Origin: Leucocoprinus leucothites
Lineage: Eukaryota > Basidiomycota > Agaricomycetes > Agaricales > Agaricaceae
DNA: 64,000 bases
Reading direction: 5' to 3'
NCBI GenBank assembly: GCA_013368445.1
Contig: JAACJO010000013.1
Coordinates: 1 to 64,000 of the forward strand
The position numbers and the translations under genes were made by a program. The notes below the pieces were generated by a model. It made no database searches. It was not told the DNA's origin and saw only the letters and a list, made by a program, of their open reading frames with translations. Positions 34,898-46,012 of the stretch are shown here, one piece after another (the first letter of the stretch is position 1; each line of letters opens with the position of its first letter).

Positions 34898-36281
34898 TCA
34901 ATACCCCTCCGAATCTGGTAGTAGCCCATGTACCGCTAAATCCCGAGTACTAATTAATTCAGTGAGATCAGGCGGAAGCATGGCTCGAACCGCATCCCAA
35001 TCGATCAAGAAGCCAACAAGATCCAGATTCAGCTTCAATCCTGCTTTGGCTCTCTGGGACAGAACCTTCAAAAGACACACGACCTGTTTAGGTTGCATCT
35101 CCACGGGCCGATCTCCGATTCCACTTATTCTTAGATCGTCGAACTCGGGGAATGGAGTAACAGGTGTCCCGGATGAAGTAAATTCCGGAGTGACTAAATG
35201 ACGAGCTGAATCCATGAGAGCTCTGAACGACCCAACAGAGAGTTGTAGTCCACCACGCATCTCAAGGCATTTTGGAAGGTATAAAAAGAAATTGGCCTCT
35301 TCCCATATACCGCCAACCTCCACCGTGGTGATACTAGAAGGAATATTCATCGCGAACGTTTCAAAAGGCTCGTCGTCTTCGTATTGCTTAACAGACGGCA
35401 GTTGGTGCCACCCAAGTTCGTCGAGACTGGGAGCGTAGAAGTATTCGAGTGCCGTCTCCCATATACTTCCAGAGTAGCACCAGTGGAAGGACCACAGATT
35501 AGGAAACGTGACGAAGTCGTCGACAGGAGATACATATGATTCATCCGAGGCAGCCGCAGGGTTCGTCATTTGGCACTCTTCAATGCTAGTGCATTGGAAA
35601 AGCACCTTGATGCACACATCTATGGGAGTGGACGCAAGAATGAGAGTGCAGAGGAAGTCAGACCTCACAAATATCGGACAAGGAACCTTGTCGATGAAAA
35701 GGGAGGACAGCGAGGAGCTCTCGGACATGTCAATAAAGCCGCTGCAAGGCTCTATGCCCTGAACTTCAAGATTAAAGTAGTCGACGGAAGAGAGGCGTCT
35801 CATGTGGGGGAGCCACATTTTGAACATCATCACGGGGAGGCTAAGGCGGAGAACGTCTATCCTATGCAGATTCCGAATCAAGACTTTGTCGACAAGAGGA
35901 TGGATGAGAGCTGCCGTGAGATTTGAGGGTTTGCTTAATCCACCGGGAGTGCTGAAGGATAGAGCGAGGGAAAGTGGCAGTACGCCAGACCTCCTCAAAA
36001 AGGCTTCGAGGTAAGAGGCTTGAGCCTCACTTTTATCGGACTCATGGTGAGGAAACGTGGCGGAGACTCGAGTCCAGAGTCCTGGGGTAGAGTGAGATAC
36101 TTCACGCCAGCGAGAACAGACGAAGACAAGCTAAGCACCCAAGGCGTATGTGCAAGCGAAGAATTCTGCGACGTCGCCCAGTCATATGGTCAGCGAAGAG
36201 GAAAATCTCGGACAGGATCTCCGGTGGACAGTCTCGAGTAGCCGCTGTCACATCGTTGGTATTTCGAAGTTCTGACATCAT
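34898..36281 (-). pseudogene. F-box protein with LRR-like C-terminus, disrupted in the F-box region
   Basis: F-box proteins recruit substrates to SCF ubiquitin ligases. From ATG at 36281 the frame gives MMSELRNTND and the F-box core CPPEILSEIFLFA. The expected continuation TPWVLSL and CSRWREVSHSTPGLWTRVS is present but in two other frames, so at least two shifts lie between about 36090 and 36195. From CSRWREVS onward the frame stays open for over 380 codons with F-box/LRR-type content: RRSGVLPLSLALSFS, MWLPHMRRLSSV, then FPNLWSFHWCYSG and APSLDELGWHQLPS. It stops at 34898. Either it is a recent pseudogene or the region carries sequencing indels. Confidence 0.65.
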
Positions 36282-37075
36282 GACACCGTTTGCGCGCTCA
36301 TAGTGGAGCCAGTTCCTGCTCAGCAGACCTGGTAAGTTGGGTCGCGTGCTTAACGCTATATCTAGCCCTACCGATTCTGGGAAGATGCAGAAGTAGTATG
36401 CTCGAGACTTGAAGCAGAAGAAAGGAGTGGACGACGACAGGTGTTCGCGTAGAAAAAATTGGGTGGTGAAGTGGGTTGGGAGGACTTGATTGACAGGACG
36501 AATCTCCGCCTGGTTTTATACACAGGCGTCCACCTCAGGGTCAGTCACACTGAATTAGACACCCACAAGATACAGAGAATCGATCGACAAGGGACGCCAA
36601 CGATACGCCACCGTCCAAGGAGCAACCTCTCCATGAAGTGCATTTCGAGCTCCATTTAGCATATTGGGCATGTCAATTCTATGCGCGATATCTGTGATCC
36701 AAGTGTTGACAGAATCGATCCCGGCTAGACCTGCTGATGCAAAAGAGGACGAGGTGCTTATGAGGATACGGGGGCACGGTCCGTTTCCGTTGACACTAAT
36801 GTGCCTTTCTGAAATTGTGAAGGGTCTAAGTGGTGGTCAATGTTGAGAACAGATGGTGGCGGTGTCGGTCCAGTACTCAGTTTGCCACGTGCAGAGGAAC
36901 ATTGATCGGGAGGATTCTTTCCGTGTATACGAATCTCGATCATTGTCGCTGTTCCTCAGATTCTTCTTTGACCTGGAAATCTCGTGTATATGGACCTGCT
37001 ATAATACACAGATATAATTGATCTAAACGATCCAAGTTTCTATAGAAATGTGCGTACGTATTGTACCCATAAAAA
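36282..37075. other. Intergenic region
   Basis: Contains the upstream region of the F-box gene and the 3' flank of MCU. The open frame continues upstream of the chosen F-box start (RNWLHYERANGV), so part of the 5' exon may be here. Confidence 0.35.
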
Positions 37076-38583
37076 TCATTTCGTCTTTTGACTCTCACTT
37101 GGCGGCTCCTCCGTTGAACTCGGTGCTGTGTCTGTCTCATCAATGTCCTTTTCTTCCTTTGAATTGTCCGCTCGCTCCTTGTTTTTACTCTCGTCGTAAT
37201 CTTCTGCAATACGCCCAATCTCTTTGCGCAAGTTTCTCCGCTCAGCCAGTAGCTCTTCCCACAGCTCAGCATCGAATCCACGTGTTTGGTATAATGCCTG
37301 GCGGCGACTGGATATCGAGCGATTTAAGACAGATGAGTAAGAAACTTCTCTTCCTTGATACAAGAACCTATCGGTTCCTGAGCTTGAGAATGGCTGGCAC
37401 AATATGAACCACGAGGACTTACCACAGATAACCGAGGACGACAGTCGTGAGACCAGATAGGTATGTTATTGGTTCCATGATATCCCTTTCACACATCAGC
37501 ACCGATCACATCAGAGAACAAGTACCCTAAGCAACTCACCATCCATAATCCCAGAACGTCAGCCTCGCCACGGCACCCCAATAGACGACTAACATTGCAA
37601 AGCCTCCAACTGCCAGTCTTTTCGCCCTCGGTGAGCTTCGTCATCGCATTCCTTTTTAATCACCTCCATCTTTCGCAGACGTGCCTCGATCAATCCGAGT
37701 TTCCTTCTCAAATAGCGCGTCCTGTCTGCGAACGTTGGTACCTCGACTTCAAGTTCCGTCTCGCGGATCCCCGTTTTCCCTTTCTCTAATTCCTTGACTA
37801 CCGTGGATTTTTCAGAGTCTTTATTTGCTTCTCCTTTCATATCCTCCTTGGTATATGTCATAACGATTCGAAATTCGGCCGCCCTCGCAGCATCACGCAC
37901 AAAGTCACCCACGTCCGTTGACTCTGACCATTGGAAAGCTTGACCTTGCCGTGATAGGCTCCGAAATGAGATGGTGGGTGTTGCAGGTGCGAGAGATGCC
38001 AGGATCAATCGTGAAACGTGCGAAAGAGGTTGGGATGGGTGAAGTAGAAAAATAGTTGGGGGAGGTGTGGGTATATCTGAGTGACGAGGTGGCTGGTGAT
38101 ATGGGTTGCTGGGATGTGACAGCTGTCCGAGCGGAAGGATGAGCTTGAATAGATGGAGAAGAGTGGGCGCGAGTTTTCCTTAATTTGTTCATTTTTTGAT
38201 TGAATTTCTGGTTAACTATTGCTCATCCTCGTGGGCGACGTACCCTTGCCATCACGAAGCTCTTCCAAATCATCTTTCCCATTACTATTCGAGTCGCCAG
38301 TTCCATTCTCATTGCCCTCCTTCCAACTCCACCACTTCGCATCCGGTGCTCGTTCTGCCACAAACATTGAATGGCGCGCGTTTAAATCGGAGTGCTCTGC
38401 ATGGTGGTTCATCCATCGTTTGTGAATTCGTTTGTGGGTTCGTAGTGTTGTAGACATTGATGGAGGATGGGTTTGCAGATTGCAAGGCCGAGGTCGGTTA
38501 TTGAATGTAGTAAATGTTCTTCTCCAGCATAATCCTAGGCGACAGGAGTCAAAAAGCATTTGCGAAGGGCGAGATAAAAGCAA
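37076..38583 (-). CDS. MCU: Mitochondrial calcium uniporter pore subunit (MCU), one-base frame break
   Basis: MCU forms the Ca2+ channel of the inner mitochondrial membrane. Exons 38244-38583, 37540-38178, 37423-37485 and 37076-37367 sum to 1334 nt, one short of 445 codons. The N-terminus is basic and Ser/Thr-rich (RRTFTTFNNRPRP), fitting a targeting peptide. Next come GKLAPTLLHLFKLILPLG, an N-terminal domain with SLSRQGQAFQWSES, and a coiled-coil segment (YLRRKLGLIEARLRKMEV). TM1 is LAVGGFAMLVVYWGAVARLTFW and the signature YGWDIMEPITYLSG (DIME filter) spans an intron. TM2 leads to YQGREVSYSSVLNRS and a second coiled coil. The frame breaks near 37625: AHRG needs one more G in the run GAGGGCG to read AKRLAVGG. 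Because everything else is intact, a sequencing indel is likely. Confidence 0.9.
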
Positions 38584-39089
38584 TGGTGCGGGGATAGCAG
38601 AGGTTTTGTGAGATCGAGGCTTATGATGTCATTGGCTGTTAATCAACATTCTACAATCATGTGACCCGCCACTTCTGAATGGAAGTCAATGGCTCGCGAC
38701 TTTGCATGCACCCATTTTCTTTTGTTCGTCAAGAAAATCGAGGAGAAATGACGACGATACTAAACGAACTAAATCAACCCTCAACTACTTTCGCTCCTGT
38801 CTTGATTGAATAGGCGTACAACAAAAGCCTCGGCCACCGGCAGTGCAGAACTGACACAACGGCCTCGGCTAGGCCGAGAAAGAGAACAACCGTATTCAAC
38901 AGTTGCTTAAACAAGAAAATTGAGCTGCACCGGTCGCTTAATTTGATGTTTTCCTGAGGTTTTCACTCACTCAAGTGGTCAGGGCCTTGACAAGAATCAC
39001 CACCGTGATCATGCGAACATAAACCTGATTGCCGCTGGATATTCTCACCAGCCCGCTTTCCGGGGAAACACTGCCCAGGCAGTGCTCCC
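38584..39089. promoter_or_regulatory. Divergent promoter between MCU and the F-box/LRR gene
   Basis: About 500 bp separates the two head-to-head genes. No specific element stands out beyond AT-rich stretches. A plus-strand frame overlaps the MCU first exon and is a shadow. Confidence 0.35.
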
Positions 39090-41615
39090 ATGGCCCCTCA
39101 GTCCTCCAGGTCGTCCTCATCCTCGAGGACGACACACAGGGCATTGATCAGCGCAGAGGCTGGCACTCTCTCCCAGATCTCACGCGTTCGAGCATCCCGT
39201 CGCGCCGCTGCACCTGCGAATGCGTCAACTGCCCCTAGCTCGAAGCTATCATCGCGACAGACCGGAGGTACCAATACTACTGGTTCACTCAGATCAGGAA
39301 AAGTCGAGACGAATCTCAGGTCGTATGACCGCCGAGACCCATTCGCTGCTATCAGCACTCTTATCAAGCTGTTCACTACTCTACCTTCACGCGTCATTGC
39401 TGGTGGAGGTGGAGGATGTCAGTACAAACTTCTCACCATCGACGAGCACAAGCTATGCATGCATCTATGCAACATTGTCGAGCCGTTCATCCTTTCTGCC
39501 ACCCACTGCGAGGACATAGGATCAGCGAATGGAGGGAACCTAAACGCGTTGTTCAAACGAAGAATTCTTCTCATGCGTCAACCTACCGAAATTCTTGACC
39601 GTATTGCGTCCTTCGTCGAAAACAGAGAAGACCTCATGAACTTCGGGTTGACGTGTAAACGACTCAGCGAGATCGTGTTCCCCAGGCATTGGGAGTATCG
39701 CATCATTCGAGCCAAAGTCTCGATGGTTGGTGTGTGGAAGCACCTATGCGAGAGGTCGGATCTGGCCGCAAATGTGAGGGTTGTAGAGGTCGTCGACGAA
39801 AGGAGTGACAAACGTCTACTAGTACCGAGAGTCTGTCGAAAGGCTATGGCTGCTCAGGGTAACAAATCGAGCGTGACAGGCCCTGCGGGAGGTGTAAAGG
39901 CGGAGGAGGTCGTCAGTGCAACCAGTAGCGAAGAAGCCTCGTCTGCTTCTGGTAGCGAAGCCGGCGAAAACATTGGTGTGGCTGCGAAAAAGGTGTCCAT
40001 CCACAAGAGGCAGGAGAAATATTTTGTCGCTGCGCTGGAAAGGATGTCTGACCTTCACGTCCTCAAATGGGAAGCCAACCACTCTCCAATGTCGGCCCTT
40101 GACGACGATGGTGGTATGGTCTGGAAGACGTTGGTTGGTAGATGTGGCTCACTTGGTACACTTGAAGTGGTGGACAACAAAGTGTTTTCTCCCTTGATGG
40201 GTGAAGATGACGATGGGGACGAGCAGTCGACTATCTCTCTCAAGCCCAAGCAATCAGCAGTGAGTCGCGCTGAAGTGGAGGAATATTTCCGGGGTTCCTG
40301 ACAGGCTCCCAACAGCTCATTAAACTGCGATCAATAACACTACGCGCGACACAATTCCCCTATGGTACCCCCAAGGAACCGTCCATGAGTCGAATTGCAA
40401 CAGTTTTGCACCAGTGCCCGAATATTGAAGTAAGTCATGATCTCAATGTTAAAGCAATCACCATCTCATTCTGCTTCTTAGAATCTTGAGATTGTTTTCA
40501 GACGCTCGAAAACTAGTACAACTGCCCTGCCTGTGGCAAATGAATTTTTAACCTACGGTCGTTGGTCGCACCTTACGTCTCTTACTCTCACCAACCTTTC
40601 TTGTTTCACTCCGACTTCAACTCTCACGTCGCAGTCGGTGTCAACGGCAGGCACCTCCGCCGTGCCCATCATCCAACTGAATCCCTTACAAACCTTCCTT
40701 TCCGTGCACTCGAACCTCGAGGTTCTCAAGATTACCGATATATCGCCAGTTGCGAGCTTCCGTCGTCTTCGGGCGCCTCTTCCTCCCAACACTTTGCCCA
40801 AACTCAAAGAGCTTCATGCTGGAAAGGATATCATTAATATGATCCTCCGATCCAACTGCGACACGCCGAGACCTCTTGAAGTCTTGAAAGGCTTTAAATT
40901 GGCTTGTGCCTCGGGTTTCGTCGTAAATTCGGTAGATAAGTGCAGTGGGCTTGGAGGTGGCAACGTGAATGCAAACACCGAGTTCTACCAGAACTTGAAG
41001 AGAGCTGGTGGAACTATCAAGAGGATTGAGTTAGACGGATGGGGCGATTTGGATGACGTGAAGATGTTGGCCCATTGTGCTCCGAAGTTGACGTGGCTTG
41101 ACGTTGGGCGACGATTGAGACCCGCAAATAACGGTAGCACTAGCGCGAATCCCAGTTCATCAACGGGAGCAGGAACCGCTAGCGGAGGCTGGCGTGGGCA
41201 AGCTCAGGCACCTGTAACGAACATGGTTGAATGGACAGAGGTGCTATCGGGCTTCGAGGAATTGACCACATTCCACGGTGTCAAGTTCTTCTACGAGATT
41301 TCACCTAGTGCCCTTCCTAACGGTGGTACGACAACAAACGATACCAGCACCGGTTCAGGCCTACCCATCATACATCCGCCCAACCCTCATTTGACTATCT
41401 CAATGACGGATCGCAGTCGTATCAAGAAGAACGACGAGATTGCGGGTGTGCTGGCATGGAAGTGTCCAAAGTTGAAGAGGGTTGATCATTGGGAGAGTGC
41501 CGGGCCATCAGGTGGCAAGGTTATCGTATTGTTCAGGGACGCGGACTTTGGGCCGAATAGTGGGGAGAGTAACTTGAACAAAGTCAGGTGGGATGTCAGA
41601 AGGATCAGGGCCTAG
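39090..41615 (+). CDS. Large F-box/LRR protein, one-base frame break
   Basis: A probable SCF substrate receptor. Exon 1 (39090-40429) and exon 2 (40482-41615) sum to 2474 nt; adding one base gives 824 residues. The N-terminus is Ser/Ala/Arg-rich and disordered. The F-box is MRQPTEILDRIASFVENRED followed by LMNFGLTCKRLSEIVFPRHW (~residues 162-200). A Ser/Glu low-complexity insert (VVSATSSEEASSASGSEAG) precedes leucine-rich segments: LERMSDLHVLKWEANHSP, HLTSLTLTNLSCF, SNLEVLKITDISP and CAPKLTWLDVGRRL. The frame slips at about 40287, where TATTTCC needs another T to read EYFPGFLTGSQQLIKLRS. The flanks are otherwise clean, so an indel error is plausible. It shares a promoter region with MCU. Confidence 0.82.
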
Positions 41616-43049
41616 CCTACTTGCTTCGACGGTATGCCACCCAGCGGTGGTAAACGGCGATAGTCAACAGTACGTACATTTTTTGCTTAATGGCAGGTTA
41701 GCGCTGACGTAGCGTCTTCAGGCTTGTATTAGTATTTTGATAGGCAGTCAAGTAAGTCTCAGCCACGTTCCTAAAGATTATCATCGCTGACACTATACCT
41801 CATCCCTCCGTCCTTGATAGGTATTTAAGGTCCGCAGTATGCTATATATGTTGCAAGGCTATGAATATATACCAGGATGCTTCGTTCATCCAGATGATGA
41901 TCCATTTTTACTCAGCAGTAGCGCCGATAACGTCCGAACGTGGCAGTCCCCACCCCACGGTGTCTGATTCAAGCCTCTATCCCGTTGTCTACATCACGAT
42001 TCGATTATTGTTATACCACTGATGAATGGCAATAGCTGCCAAATGAGATGATCGCCGATCTGGCGCCCACTGGATTCGCCCCTCTATCCACAGCCTGTAC
42101 CCACGTCACACTCGTGCTATACCCCGCCTTCATGTTATTCTTGGCTCACCCAGCTGATGCAAGGAAACTTGTCGGACTCATACGGTGAATCGTCGTCCAG
42201 ATGATCAGCCTGACATATGGTGTATATGAATCGAGGCTGAGTGCCCGAGACAGACGGTTATGGTACGTTTATGGTTACATTTTCAGTGTCGAAGTATGAT
42301 AATTGTACACGTACTTGGTTTTCTTCACAGGGTTGTGTACCATGAGAAGCCGCCGGTAGTGAGGCGGGGAGAAGAGCATTCATCGATGCTCTCGTACCCC
42401 TTGCCAACTGGCAATTGCTACTATAAATCTAGCCACAGCCCTCTATACAGTCGCTACGGCCATATGCCGGTAGCGGAGTTCCTACTCCAATGTCAATACG
42501 ACGATTATCCGTTCAAAGCTATATTTCGCCGTAAGGAACGTACCGAATTGCACCAAGGAAGCACAAGGGCACAACAATCGCATCTTAGAAGGTCACGACG
42601 ACAGTCTTCCACTCGGTGTTCATGATCTCTGATTTAGCCGTTTCCAGCCGTTTCCAGCTGAAGGCCCCTTCGCGCCGCATGTTCCGATAAACCCTAAGCC
42701 TATAATTAGGCTCTCAATGCAAAACGGATTGCTATAAAGCGTACTGGAATACCCACGTCGGAAAGTTCTTGGACCTGGAGTTTGCCTGGAGCATTATGTT
42801 AATGCGTTATCTACGTGCATTGCACTTACATACACTCTTGACGTGGTCGGATCGTTGTGGACCTAACTTCATGAAACGTTTTGTCAGCTCACGGAAGTCA
42901 TGATGTTCTCTGGCCGTCCATGTGCTCAGCAGTACCTGTTGAGCTGGCTTCTTCTGTACCTACGGAGAGAGAGGTGCGAGGTATAAGAACATCAGCAAAT
43001 GCGGGGAAAACAAGCAGGACCTACGCTCGCCCTTCCTTTCCCTCTCCTG
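41616..43049. other. Intergenic region upstream of the first M36 gene
   Basis: About 1.4 kb. The longest frame (42260-42625, plus, 121 codons) is Arg/Ser-rich with no domain. A short direct repeat of gccgtttcca lies at ~42639-42660. No gene recognised. Confidence 0.4.
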
Positions 43050-45697
43050 ATGGCGTTTTCTTTGAAGCTTACGGCTATCGTCGTGTTATCGGCAATATAT
43101 TGCCAAGTCTCTGGTGCTCCTTCATCAAAAGGGTTTAGAATAAACACCCATCACTCCCGAGTCGTCGGTCGCGGTTTGCAGCTGCATACGTACCATCCAC
43201 CTTCGACGTTTGAGGTGAAGTTTGTTGGACAGCGTCATATTCCTTCCATTATTGAATAACGGTTATAGACTTTTGGGACTGGTGTAGATCACCCACTCTC
43301 AAGACGAGACAATCCCGATATTGAAGAAGCTTCAGTCGCCTTCGTAAAATCCCGCCTCAACGTAGAATCCGATGCCATCTCCTTCAAGTCCGGCTACTCA
43401 TCAGAGACAGCGAAGCACGCCTATGTCAAACAAATACATGTGAGTGACTGTGCCGTTCTCAAAAGAAGGGTCATCTTGACAGAGCTATTCGTAGAATGGT
43501 ATCCCAATTGCAAATGCAGCTGCGAATGTCGCCTTTAGCCATGATAACAAGGTCGTGTCCTTTGGTTCTTCTTTCGTAAAAACCAGTAAGAAATGCATAA
43601 TCCCTGGCTATATAAAGCATTTACATTGTCGCAGAGAATGCCGCATCAACAACACCCTCTATCTCTCTTGAGAATGCGATCTCACGAGCTGAAGAAACAC
43701 TGGACGGCTCCTACAATGGACATCCAGCTTCCGTTCATTATATCGCGAAAGAGGACGGATCTCTTGTCCTCGCCCACTCCATGCAAATACAGAACGAAAC
43801 CAAAGGAACTTGGTATGACGCATTCGTTGATGCTCATTCTGGAGAGCTCGTACACGTGACAGACTTCGTCGCAAAGGCTTCGGTGGGTCGAGCTTTCTAA
43901 CTAAAACCACAGTAGACTTGGTCACTGATCCATTATTCCAGTATCTCGTACTTCCGATACAGAAGCAAGTCTTGACACAAGGATTCGAGGTTCTTGAAGA
44001 CCCCTTTGACAGTTTTTCCTCACCTTTGGGATGGCACTCGGACGGGACAACGGATTATAAGTAAGCTCGACTGGTCACTCGCATGCAGCTGTCGATTAAC
44101 TTTTTTGCGCTTTACCTACAGTACCACGACGTAAGCACCCCAGACGCCATCCACTGGCTACTAAATAAATTCCGGTACTAGAGGAAACAATGTTATCGCT
44201 TTCAAGGATACGGCCCAGAGTTCTCTTACAGGTGCTTCATCAGCTGTCTTGAACTTTATCTACAAGCAAGATCCGACAGTCCAACCAACCGTCCAAGTGA
44301 ATGTTGATGCAGCTCGAACAAACGCATTTTATATCGCAAATTCCGTTCACGATATCATGTACCGGTGAGTATCAAACTCTAGAATATCGTCTGGAGTGCT
44401 CATATGGTGGATGTGTAGCTATGGCTTTACCGAGGTACGCTGATTGATGCCACTAAGATCCCGCTCAATCTCACGAAGTAAAGTCCTCATTCAACTTCCA
44501 AACAAACAACTTCGGGAAAGGAGGGAAAGGCAACGACCCGGTCCAGGTTTCAGTTCAAAATTCAGCAGGACTAGACAATGCAAACTTTGCAACGCCACCT
44601 GAGTGAGATCATTTCCTTAGAAACATAGCCTGAGCTAACCTGGAATCTTGATAGTGGCCAGAAACCCCTCATGAGTAAGCAGCCAATAGTGACCCAATTT
44701 TTCTTGAAGATGCTTACTCTTACTAGGAATGTTTTTGTGGGACTATGTCCAGGTAAGGTTGGCTTGAACCGCAAAGAATATACGTTAACCCATTCGATTA
44801 GCCGATGCGTGATGGTGCACTTGAAAATGATATTGTTGTCCATGAAAATACGCACGGCATGACTAACCGAATGACTGGCGGTGGCACAGCTGACTGTCTC
44901 CAGACCACTGAAGCTGGTGGGCTGGGTGAAGGTAAGACCTGATGCGATGATTTGAACGTCTCTTTACTCATTATGTGCATAGGCTGGTCCGATGCAGTTG
45001 CAGAGTACGTTTCGTTGGATTCTCACCTGTAAATTCTTTCTGAATCAATCAAATAGATGGACAGAGCATAATTCAAGCTCCGTTCCCGACTATGTCATGG
45101 GACAATATGTCAGTAACTGGTCGCCTGGTGTTCGCTCACGACCGTACTCCACCTCAACGTATGCCCTGTTAATTATCTGAAATTTTAAAGATACTAATCA
45201 CCGTTTTCAGGACTAAAAATCCTCTCAAGTACTCAAGCTTGAAAGGGCGAACGGAGCTCCATGGTGCGTTCACGACTTTCATCTCCAGAGCAAAGGGGGA
45301 GTATTCATAGATTCCAAATAGCTGTTGGTGAAATATGGGCAAATACGCTTCACAACGTGTATGCTTCCCTGGTTGGCAAGTACGGATGGTCTTCAACAGC
45401 AAGAACCGACCCAACGGGGTCCGAAGGCAATGTTGTATTTCTCCATCTCCTAATTGATGCCCTTGCGCTTCAGCCATGTAATCCAACCTGTACGCGTCTC
45501 ATTCAATTTTGTCAAGCCTATTTGCTCATCCTGTTCTAGTCTTGAATGCACGGGACGCATGGATTCAAGCGGATGCTAATAGGTACAAAGGTGCCAACAA
45601 GTGTCTACTCTGGGGCGTTTTCGCTAGCAGGGGAATGGGTGTCGACGCCACTTCTTCAGCCTATGTCGACTCTTACACCGTTCCCAGCGGCTGCTGA
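43050..45697 (+). CDS. Fungalysin, secreted M36 metalloprotease, copy 1 (intact)
   Basis: A zinc-dependent extracellular endopeptidase made as a preproprotein. The start [20 protein letters not shown] is a clear signal peptide. The FTP propeptide region includes [20 protein letters not shown] and [17 protein letters not shown]. The catalytic domain has [23 protein letters not shown], the zinc motif in [17 protein letters not shown] (HExxH), the third ligand in [30 protein letters not shown] and a C-terminal [17 protein letters not shown]. About sixteen exons join without loss of frame. The asparagine inside the zinc motif (HENTH) differs from the aromatic residue in copies 2 and 3 (HEFTH), but both histidines and the glutamate are kept. 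Confidence 0.9.
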
Positions 45698-46012
45698 TCA
45701 TAATCTTGAACCCGTTAATCAGATATAATATATTGTAATTGTAGTACTCAATCAATACTCCCAGTCACTTTTGCCTCAAAGGTGCCTGATTTCGAAAAAC
45801 TCCTCACAATTCTTGTATTATTAATATAATCGCCGCAGCGGCCCCATCAGATGAAGACTTAGGATTCAAGCTTCCTAGCCATAGGCCCTCATAGGCCAAA
45901 AGCATTTATTGGTAACTATATTACCATACATACTACGTTCTTATCGACGATGAGGCCGTGAACATGCTAGCCATATACTATTCGTGATGGATATTGTGAT
46001 ATATTCCGTCTG
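45698..46012. other. Convergent intergenic region
   Basis: Lies between the 3' ends of the M36 gene and the RdRP-helicase gene. AT-rich, nothing recognised. Confidence 0.4.

Noticed and set aside
39098..40312. Minus-strand frames across the F-box/LRR gene
   Set aside because: Shadows of the coding strand, which has clear F-box and LRR content.
42260..42625. 121-codon plus-strand frame
   Set aside because: Arg/Ser-rich with no domain; typical of random open frames in GC-balanced DNA.
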